This document shows, in pieces, positions 57,997-64,000 of a stretch of 64,000 nt of DNA; within the stretch, counting starts at the first letter, position 1, and every line of letters begins with the position of its first letter. Made by a program: the position numbers and the translations under genes. The stretch spans positions 1-64,000 of the IMG/VR virus record IMGVR_UViG_3300019093_000008; one strand, 5' to 3'. Source of the stretch: a virus. The notes under the pieces were generated by a model that saw only the letters and a program-made list of their open reading frames with translations, was not told the origin of the DNA and ran no database searches.

Positions 57997-59130
57997 TTAT
58001 ATTTTTCCTTCTCTTGAAGAGAAATAGTCTACTGATAGAGGAGCATAAACTTTTTCCTTTTCTTTTTTTCTACAATAACTGTGTTCCTTACAAAAATATT
58101 CTTCAAATCCTCTAATTCCGCCTATTTCAAAATCATACTTATCATTAACCTTCGAAAGTTCGGGTTTGATAACTTTTGTACATTTAAATTTATCAATCAA
58201 GTTGTATTTTTCTCTAAACGTACTTTTAACTTGTACTGGAACCCAATAATCTGAATTATCTCTCATTTGTTTTATAAGAAAATCAATACCTAAAATCATA
58301 TCAACAAAAGAATAGTCATAGTTATATTTTTTATAAACAATTTTATTATCTTTTAACATATTTTCAAATAATTGTTCAGTTTGAAAACCTTTTTCCCTTA
58401 CTTGTACAAGGGCTCTCATGAAATTATCATGATATTCTGATTTTTCGACTTTGAATTCTTGTGGGTTTAAAATTTTATTTAATAGTAAAATTTTATTCGG
58501 AGTCTTGACTAATTTTTTGTTTTCACCCACTTTATCATTTTCAATTCCTTTTCTAGGGTCAATAAGTTGAACATTTGGATAAAAAAAATGGTCGACCCAA
58601 TTTTCTATAAAAAATTTACTTGGTGTTTTTTGTCTTGTAGTCCAAGTTCTTACTTGTTCTATTAAATCTTCATAGAAAAAGGTCACCAAAACCGCCATAG
58701 CGGTATAATTGGTATTTAATCTATTGATTAAGTGATAATTACCGTTCCCATCTTTGAAATAAACGTTGTATTTAGACATCCATTTTTCTCTCAACTCTTT
58801 TGCGATATTTTCTGCATTCGGACAATTCTTTGATAAATCTTTAACAACTTCGTCAATTTCATCTAATCCATTTTTTACAATGTCAGACTCATTATTTAAT
58901 TCTTCCATTTGGATTTTGGATATTCTCTTGTTACTCGAAAAATACGTTTTAATCAAAGATTCCATATAGGGAGAATATTCTGAAAGATTTTCTGATATAT
59001 GTGATTCTACAGATTTACAAAACTCTCTTAGATTGATGTCTTTAAATACCGTGCACCCTTCAATCTCTTTAGATTTTTTTTCTTCAATTAAAAGAGTCAG
59101 ATACTGACTTTCAGTAATAATAATTTTCAT
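57997..59130 (-). CDS. Leader-bearing PD-(D/E)XK nuclease-like protein
   Basis: 377 residues from ATG 59130. MKIIITESQYLTLLIEEKK is a clear leader copy. A helical middle is followed at about 265-335 by a nuclease-like core: EQLFENMLKDNKIVYKKYN, VDMILGIDFLI, and WVPVQVKSTF. The Cys-rich tail (YFCKEHSYC) may bind zinc. Second nuclease-like protein with the leader, in the same minus-strand run. Confidence 0.75.
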   Translation of the reverse strand: MKIIITESQYLTLLIEEKKSKEIEGCTVFKDINLREFCKSVESHISENLSEYSPYMESLIKTYFSSNKRISKIQMEELNNESDIVKNGLDEIDEVVKDLSKNCPNAENIAKELREKWMSKYNVYFKDGNGNYHLINRLNTNYTAMAVLVTFFYEDLIEQVRTWTTRQKTPSKFFIENWVDHFFYPNVQLIDPRKGIENDKVGENKKLVKTPNKILLLNKILNPQEFKVEKSEYHDNFMRALVQVREKGFQTEQLFENMLKDNKIVYKKYNYDYSFVDMILGIDFLIKQMRDNSDYWVPVQVKSTFREKYNLIDKFKCTKVIKPELSKVNDKYDFEIGGIRGFEEYFCKEHSYCRKKEKEKVYAPLSVDYFSSREGKI

Positions 59131-59205
59131 TAATAATAAATATCTAATGTAAATAAAAATCCCCTCCAATAAAGAGGGGACTTAAAATATAAACATTATT
59201 GATTA

Positions 59206-59658
59206 TTAATCCTTATCACTATTAAAACTATAACCATTGCCAAGTGTTTCATAACAATCTTCTTGAGTTTCTTCAAAATTGTTTGGAGTTCCTTTAACGT
59301 TTACAAATACTAATTCTGGATATTCACATAAATTAACTCCACTAAAATCAGCATTTTCACAATTACTAAAATTAATAAATTTAACGGTTTTAGGTAACTT
59401 TGAAATTGCTTTTTGTACTGATTTAGAATTAAATCCATCTAAAACAACAAAATCTTTATTAGATTCGTGTTTTAAATTTCCTGATTTTCCCATACTACGA
59501 ATGTCATTTCTTTCACTATCATATGAAAAATCGGATTCAAAATTGTCATTATCTAAATCATTTTCAAGTTCGTCAAAAAAACTATCATCTTGTTCTTTAA
59601 TTACTCTTTTAACCAATCTGACTAAATCAGATTCAGTTAATCTTACTATTCTTTTCAT
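59206..59658 (-). CDS. Leader-bearing protein with LRR-like C-terminus
   Basis: 150 residues. LTESDLVRLVKRVIKEQ leader, an acidic linker (FFDELENDLDNDNFESDFSY), then a leucine-rich-repeat-like end (LPKTVKFINFSNCENADFSG, then LCEYPELVFVNVKG). The LRR-like part suggests protein binding. Confidence 0.78.
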   Translation of the reverse strand: MKRIVRLTESDLVRLVKRVIKEQDDSFFDELENDLDNDNFESDFSYDSERNDIRSMGKSGNLKHESNKDFVVLDGFNSKSVQKAISKLPKTVKFINFSNCENADFSGVNLCEYPELVFVNVKGTPNNFEETQEDCYETLGNGYSFNSDKD

Positions 59659-59727
59659 AAATTTTTATTTTATTATAAATACTCAAAAAAAATAAAAATC
59701 CCCCTACAATAAAGAGGGGGACTTAAA

Positions 59728-59982
59728 TTAACTTTCAGGATTTTCCCCTGTGTCTTTTTTGTTGATGAACTTATCAACACTTGCAATACCAAAACAGGCT
59801 ATTGTTAACCATTTGAATGAGTCATAAATAAATTCATTTATAACTAAATCCTTACCTATGGCACCTGTAATAATATCTGCAAGAGCAAACATAGACATCA
59901 TAATAAATGACATAACTCCGATAACGGCTTTTTCGTTAATTGAATTGTCATCGCTAAACATTGACGATAGAAATTTTTTCAT
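59728..59982 (-). CDS. Small membrane protein, holin-like
   Basis: 84 residues from ATG 59982 (MKKFLSSMFSDDNSINEKA). Two transmembrane helices (about 20-42, 55-70) and a charged end. Size and layout resemble phage holins; role unproven because the endolysin cluster is elsewhere. Confidence 0.65.
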   Translation of the reverse strand: MKKFLSSMFSDDNSINEKAVIGVMSFIMMSMFALADIITGAIGKDLVINEFIYDSFKWLTIACFGIASVDKFINKKDTGENPES

Positions 59983-60016
59983 AGTATTTGGTAATTTACT
60001 TACCAATAAATATAAC

Positions 60017-60047
60017 AAAAAAGGGAGACCGTCGCCTCCCTTTTTTT
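60017..60047. terminator. Bidirectional terminator
   Basis: AAAAAAGGGAGACCGTCGCC then TCCC and T7. Confidence 0.85.
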
Positions 60048-60332
60048 AGTCCCCGTCAGGACAATGTGTGTTTAATTTTAAAGGTTCGGCAATTTAAACG
60101 GTGCCGTTAGAGAAGGACGCTCTCCTTTTTATTCAATTTAAAGTCTGAACAAAAACCTATACAAAAAAGACCTGGTTATGTTTTTCCAATTTCGGAAGGA
60201 GTTAGATTACCAATCTGTAGGTCCGCCCGCATTTATTCAAGTTATATTTTTAATATTTAGAGAGGAGAAAAAGTAACTTTGGTGAGTATAGGGAAACAAC
60301 CAAAAAAAATTCCTCTGTCCTTATTTCTTTTA
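60048..60332 (-). ncRNA. Transcribed noncoding region behind a strong promoter
   Basis: No credible ORF. The minus-strand promoter at 60333 would transcribe it to the terminator at 60017. Local hairpins include AGATT/AATCT, GGCA/TGCC, GAGA/TCTC and GTCC/GGAC. It may hold another degenerate tRNA-like element near 60180-60230. Confidence 0.45.
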
Positions 60333-60364
60333 CAAATATACGAGAGATTTTACAACCTGTCAAA
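60333..60364 (-). promoter_or_regulatory. Promoter of the 60048-60332 noncoding RNA
   Basis: Minus-strand TTTG, 20-nt spacer, TATATTTG. Confidence 0.8.
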
Positions 60365-60383
60365 TTTATTAAAGAAATTTCTG

Positions 60384-60476
60384 TGGTTGGGAGTGGAATC
60401 GAACCACTGGCACACGGCTTTCACACCGATGCTCTACCTATGTGAAGTCATGCTTCACAACTGAGCTACCACAACC
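60384..60476 (-). tRNA. tRNA with a perfect hairpin inserted in the D loop
   Basis: T arm AGTGG-TTCGATT-CCACT, acceptor GGTTGTG/CCCAACC (one mismatch) and D arm GCTCAGTT...GGTAGAGC are canonical, but the D loop carries TGTGAAG-CATGA-CTTCACA. The anticodon loop is 8 nt (TGTGAAAG); GAA (Phe) is likely if T33 is conserved. Confidence 0.8.
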
Positions 60477-60543
60477 ATATGTGAAAAAACTTGAATTGAG
60501 TAACCTGAGTATCTTTCATTACCTATGGGCCTCAATTCTTTTA

Positions 60544-60575
60544 CAAATGTATGAAGTATTTTTGAACCAATCAAA
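60544..60575 (-). promoter_or_regulatory. Promoter of the D-loop-insertion tRNA
   Basis: Minus-strand TTTG, 20-nt spacer, TACATTTG, about 67 nt upstream of the tRNA. Confidence 0.8.
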
Positions 60576-60577
60576 TT

Positions 60578-60868
60578 TTATCTTAACATATCTAAATAAA
60601 ATTTTACCGTTCTTCTTAAGATAGGTTTTTCTACTGATGTGAATGTATCTTCTAATACGGAAGATATTTTATTAACCAAATACTTCTTATTTTGAGAAAG
60701 CATATACAATTTGTCATCCACTAAAATCTGTTTGACTGGAGAGTCCATAAATTTCATATTGAATTCATAAACAGGGTAATTCCTCCTCAAATGAATTAAA
60801 ATTTCATTTGAATAATTTCCTTCATATTTCTTACGAATATCTTCTTTTTCTTGCTCTGATAATATCAT
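60578..60868 (-). CDS. Hypothetical protein with a second leader type
   Basis: 96 residues from ATG 60868. MILSEQEKEDIRKKYEGNY resembles the N-terminus of the protein at 35219 (SNDEKRNILDQHKTLYDG). The rest is a small basic helical/beta protein. No family recognised. Confidence 0.68.
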   Translation of the reverse strand: MILSEQEKEDIRKKYEGNYSNEILIHLRRNYPVYEFNMKFMDSPVKQILVDDKLYMLSQNKKYLVNKISSVLEDTFTSVEKPILRRTVKFYLDMLR

Positions 60869-60940
60869 ATAAATAAATATATCAATATTTATCTTCAAAA
60901 GGTATATATGAAATAAATTAGTATTTTATTATATTTCAAT

Positions 60941-61228
60941 ATGAAAACTCCAAAACAAAGGTATATAAACATCATTGAGAAGTACCTTAACGTCCTTAAA
61001 AAGGAGGAAGTGGAGTTGATGTATGGTAAAGGTTCTAAAATCAAAATACATACCTTAAATCCGTCTATAACGACTAATTCTATATTGGTTGAGTCTGTGA
61101 TTATTTTGGGAGATTCCATAAATGAAGAAGTCTTGGATAGGTCTTTAGCTGATTACCTAATCCAAGACATCGTATATCTCATTTTTCCTGAAGCATCTAT
61201 TAAGTGTATGGTAAGATGGGATGTTTAA
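60941..61228 (+). CDS. Hypothetical protein, 95 aa
   Basis: Helix then beta (IIEKYLNVLKKEEVELMYG; SILVESVIILGD; YLIQDIVYLIFPEASIKCM). No family recognised. Independent plus-strand gene between minus-strand leader genes. Confidence 0.65.
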   Translation: MKTPKQRYINIIEKYLNVLKKEEVELMYGKGSKIKIHTLNPSITTNSILVESVIILGDSINEEVLDRSLADYLIQDIVYLIFPEASIKCMVRWDV

Positions 61229-61256
61229 TTTTTTTTCTAATTTAAATTTGTTTTCA

Positions 61257-61264
61257 TATATTTG
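61257..61264 (+). promoter_or_regulatory. TATATTTG box, near-leaderless start
   Basis: 4 nt to the ATG at 61269; weak -33 box. Confidence 0.65.
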
Positions 61265-61268
61265 CATC

Positions 61269-61997
61269 ATGAAAACAAAAATATCGTTATTCATTTTAAC
61301 ATTTATTTTATTTGTAGGAATTTTTGCAAATTCATCTGATAAATCAATTAAGAATGATTTTTTACACACTTCTAAAAGATGTACTGTAAAAAAAATATCT
61401 TTTGGAACCGGAGATATTTTTATTGTAAAAATTTTCAAAAATAAAATGAGCTATAAAGTAGATAGTAAAAATGACGAAAATGTTGATTTTTATCTAAATT
61501 CTAATTTTTTCACAAATCAATCCCCAATTGGAGAAGTTTTAGTTAATGGGAAATTAATAAATAAAAAAGTAAAGATGGGAGGATATTTTACTTCAAACGG
61601 AGGTAACCCAACAATAACTTTATATAGTAGACCTTCGTCTTTATACTCTACTCAAACAAAATACATAGGAATAAAGAATGGTGTTTTAAACGAATCAATT
61701 TTTAAATCAAGACTTTCTAAATGGAAAACATACAGAACTTTATTAGGTAAAGACAAAGATGGTAATTTAATATTAATACATTCAGGAAGAAATGGTTTAG
61801 TTAGTATTAAAGATATTTCTATCATGGGTAAGTCTGAAGGGATGATAGATGCCCTTATATTTGATGGGGGGTCTTCTATTGAGGTTTTAGTTAAAGATGG
61901 TAATTATACTCATTGTTATCATTCGGTATCTGACATAGATAAAAAAAGACTAAAAATACATAAGCCATTTACATATATAACAGGAAAATTTAATTGA
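61269..61997 (+). CDS. Exported NAGPA-like phosphodiester glycosidase
   Basis: 242 residues. Signal peptide (MKTKISLFILTFILFVGIFA). NSNFFTNQSPIGEVLVNGK, GYFTSNGGNPTITLYS and ALIFDGGSSIEVLV match the NAGPA/phosphodiester glycosidase pattern. It may remove N-acetylglucosamine phosphodiesters or modify surface glycans. Confidence 0.8.
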   Translation: MKTKISLFILTFILFVGIFANSSDKSIKNDFLHTSKRCTVKKISFGTGDIFIVKIFKNKMSYKVDSKNDENVDFYLNSNFFTNQSPIGEVLVNGKLINKKVKMGGYFTSNGGNPTITLYSRPSSLYSTQTKYIGIKNGVLNESIFKSRLSKWKTYRTLLGKDKDGNLILIHSGRNGLVSIKDISIMGKSEGMIDALIFDGGSSIEVLVKDGNYTHCYHSVSDIDKKRLKIHKPFTYITGKFN

Positions 61998-62994
61998 TTT
62001 TTTCAATACCATTTAAACATTCATAATTTGACATATACCCTGCGACTTCTTTAACATAATTGTGAGTAGTTAATGGGACTCCCTCATATTCTCCTTTATA
62101 CTTTTCAGTCATTTTGTTCGGAATATAGTTTGGTATTTCTTGAGGTAATACCGTTAAAATTAAATTTGGTTGTTTCTTAGGGTATGGTAAATATTTATGG
62201 TCTTTTGCATTACATGGTGCTGCATAATTTTTATCATTTGTTTTACACCATTTAATTGGTTTTCCGATATTATGTGCGGCTATTGAAATATCTAACGCCC
62301 CGTTACCTGTTCCAGGAGTGTTTGTTGCTTTTGATGATGAATATCCTACCGTTTTTGCTAATTTATAATTATTTACTAGATTAACTATTGCCCCCATTCC
62401 GGCGCCAATTACAGTATATATTTGGTCTCCATTTATGTTGAACAATTTTTCCATATTAAGATTATTCCATGTTGATAAACGTATTTGTGCCGGACCATAA
62501 CTACCTGTTCTACCACCCAACTTGTGTTTTCTTGCCCATTCATATCTGTTTAAAAAATTGTACACATTTTTTTTAAAATACCTTGGGGTGATTTCAAACT
62601 GACCTTTACTAAAACTAATAAATTTGGTAAAATTAGATTCCCTACCGATAATTCCAATAGATGCTTTTAAAAACATTATTAATTCTTTTTCAGTAATTCC
62701 TAATTTTGAAATTATGTATTTTTTATTTATCATCACATAAACAACTAGTGGAACCATTGTATATGGTACGCAACTTATAATACCAAAACTTTTAATGAAA
62801 TTATTAACACCAGTATTTATTTCTTTAAAGTATTTATCTTGAGCTTCGATTGCAGGGCCAATACTTTTTGGGTTATTGGACTTGTACCCAAATCTTTCTA
62901 TATGTCCTGGCATTTTTTCGTCAGGTTGTTCAGATAAAATTCTTTTAATTATTTCACCTAAATCCTCCTCTGTTAACTTTATAATTCTTTTCAT
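61990..62994 (-). CDS. Leader-bearing lytic transglycosylase-like protein
   Basis: 334 residues. IIKLTEEDLGEIIKRILSEQ leader (Leu-Ser-Glu before Gln). Residues about 105-185 resemble a lytic transglycosylase: SIGIIGRESNFTKF with catalytic Glu and GSYGPAQIRLSTWNNL. Cys pair in the C-terminal half. A packaged wall-cutting enzyme would suit entry. Confidence 0.78.
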   Translation of the reverse strand: MKRIIKLTEEDLGEIIKRILSEQPDEKMPGHIERFGYKSNNPKSIGPAIEAQDKYFKEINTGVNNFIKSFGIISCVPYTMVPLVVYVMINKKYIISKLGITEKELIMFLKASIGIIGRESNFTKFISFSKGQFEITPRYFKKNVYNFLNRYEWARKHKLGGRTGSYGPAQIRLSTWNNLNMEKLFNINGDQIYTVIGAGMGAIVNLVNNYKLAKTVGYSSSKATNTPGTGNGALDISIAAHNIGKPIKWCKTNDKNYAAPCNAKDHKYLPYPKKQPNLILTVLPQEIPNYIPNKMTEKYKGEYEGVPLTTHNYVKEVAGYMSNYECLNGIEKIN

Positions 62995-64000
62995 TTAGTA
63001 GAGTTAATATTTTTTGACACTTCATTATCAGACACAACCCAAACTATCATAGCATCATTTTTACTTAATAATTTATTAGCCGGGGTTGCATGATGTAAAC
63101 CTTGGGTTTCGTTGCCAATGTTGTGTAATATTATCGGCATACCATCCTTAATTGCTGTGACAAACCCAACATGAGTGTTAAAAGTGAATTTACCTTTCAC
63201 TTTCACATTACCGTCGTTCTGTAAACCTTGTAATTTAATTCTCTGACAGAATGCTTGCCCTTTATTTGTTGATGCATTATAATACATCCCTACAATATCT
63301 CCAAGCTGTAAATTTTTATAATTAAATGAAGTTCTTTGTGGATAACTATTTGTAACTATTTGAGGAATATTTCCTTTGCATTTTCCATCCATGTGGTCAT
63401 CTTTATAACAATCACATATCTGAGGACTTACTTTGTTTTTAACTAAATTGGTATAAATTTCATTCCATTTAATATCATCAGTTCCAAACATGTTGTATTT
63501 TTCAACACCTTTAGCTTTCATATTTTGAAAAGCAAACCATGCATTTGATTTACGCTTAACCAATTCTTCATTGTATGTTGATAAACATTTTATCATATAC
63601 GCAGCACACCTTTTATCGTCACCAGTGCTAATTATTGTGTCTTGTTTAGAATTTATTTTTGAACATTCTTCTTTTGAAATTCCAACACATGTATATTTTT
63701 CTTGTTTAGGTTCAACTTTTAGTGAATTCTTACTTTCGTATCTTTTTAATGCTGCTTTTGTTAGAGTACCAAAATACCCTGTTGGGGTCATCGATTTAGT
63801 TTTTAAAAATCCTAATTTAAATAATTTTGACTGTAATTCTTTTACATCATTAATTTGTTTTGGATTATTTCTTCCTCCGTCACCTAGTTTCAAGTTTTTT
63901 GGGTTAATATTTTCTTTATTTGCATTTGGGTTTAAAGGTGAATATGTGGGTATGAGAAACTTAGATTGCTCATTCAAAACTTTTTTAACAATTTTTTTTA
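62991..64000 (-). CDS. Leader-bearing peptidoglycan-binding/CHAP-like protein, 5' end cut by the window
   Basis: The frame stays open to the window edge; upstream of the apparent TTG start it reads KKIVKKVLNEQSKF, the end of a leader, so the true start lies beyond 64000. Residues after about 50 match PG_binding_1 (ELQSKLFKLGFLKTKSMTPT, GYFGTLTKAALKRYESK). The C-terminus (GDIVGMYY, NTHVGFVTAIKDGMPIILHN) resembles an NlpC/CHAP amidase with Cys and His. It overlaps the transglycosylase by 4 nt. Confidence 0.8.
   Translation of the reverse strand, partial: KKIVKKVLNEQSKFLIPTYSPLNPNANKENINPKNLKLGDGGRNNPKQINDVKELQSKLFKLGFLKTKSMTPTGYFGTLTKAALKRYESKNSLKVEPKQEKYTCVGISKEECSKINSKQDTIISTGDDKRCAAYMIKCLSTYNEELVKRKSNAWFAFQNMKAKGVEKYNMFGTDDIKWNEIYTNLVKNKVSPQICDCYKDDHMDGKCKGNIPQIVTNSYPQRTSFNYKNLQLGDIVGMYYNASTNKGQAFCQRIKLQGLQNDGNVKVKGKFTFNTHVGFVTAIKDGMPIILHNIGNETQGLHHATPANKLLSKNDAMIVWVVSDNEVSKNINSTK

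Noticed and set aside
88-64000. Reassigned stop codon (alternative genetic code)
   Set aside because: TAA, TAG and TGA all end complete genes here (for example TAG at 28657, TGA at 15240), and conserved enzymes contain no internal stop except the kinase.

Overview
The window reads as part of a large (jumbo-class) lytic tailed phage genome infecting a Bacteroidota host. The DNA is AT-rich and densely packed on both strands, with no ribosomal operon, integrase or host metabolic operon. It carries virion-like proteins, thymidylate synthase, an RNA ligase and an end-healing-type kinase, at least six peptidoglycan-degrading proteins, about twenty tRNA or tRNA-like genes, a tmRNA and five or more free-standing homing endonucleases. 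The host inference rests on repeated TTTG-N19/20-TAnnTTTG promoters, the Bacteroidota housekeeping type, and on two Bacteroidota-style lipoproteins.

Layout. 88-6895 (minus): virion-like acidic or low-complexity proteins, a Thr-Pro-rich protein and a nucleotidyltransferase/peptidoglycan hydrolase fusion. 6906-13661: proteostasis block with an Hsp20, a ClpC-type unfoldase, an M20 peptidase, a tmRNA interrupted by a group I intron and an HNH endonuclease; a ClpP protease lies at 30149. 13740-21805: ncRNA, tRNAs, envelope-modifying enzymes (glycosyltransferase, LpxH-like phosphoesterase), lysins and a lipoprotein. 21833-25677 (minus): a tRNA array with strongly folding spacers, odd tRNA-like elements and an endonuclease overlapping a tRNA. 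25701-29396: small phage proteins, a glycosyltransferase, and an endonuclease sitting between tRNA pieces. 30907-36349 (minus): virion-like proteins. 36488-43855: small early-type genes, phosphoesterase, broken kinase, RNA ligase and ThyA. 44115-49189: mixed genes with more tRNAs. 50009-53842: a probable lysis cassette with holin-like proteins, a tandem-PAS membrane protein and a GH19 endolysin. 54683-64000: small genes, a cyclic-phosphate-type receiver protein, and a minus-strand series of proteins sharing one N-terminal leader.

Two themes connect the region. First, more than a dozen otherwise unrelated proteins begin with a short amphipathic leader of the form LTES-x-L...I-x-E, recalling the T4 capsid-targeting sequence cut after hydrophobic-x-Glu; the mature parts include nuclease-like and lytic enzymes, so I infer a cargo set packaged in the head and injected. 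Second, the phage carries much RNA-centred machinery (tRNAs, tmRNA, RNA ligase, kinase, receiver and HAD proteins, ClpC/ClpP), consistent with keeping translation running against host tRNA-cleaving defences. Several tRNA genes carry hairpin insertions or lack the normal D-loop/T-loop contacts. Three genes are interrupted (37437, 39622, 55506); these may be real or assembly errors.
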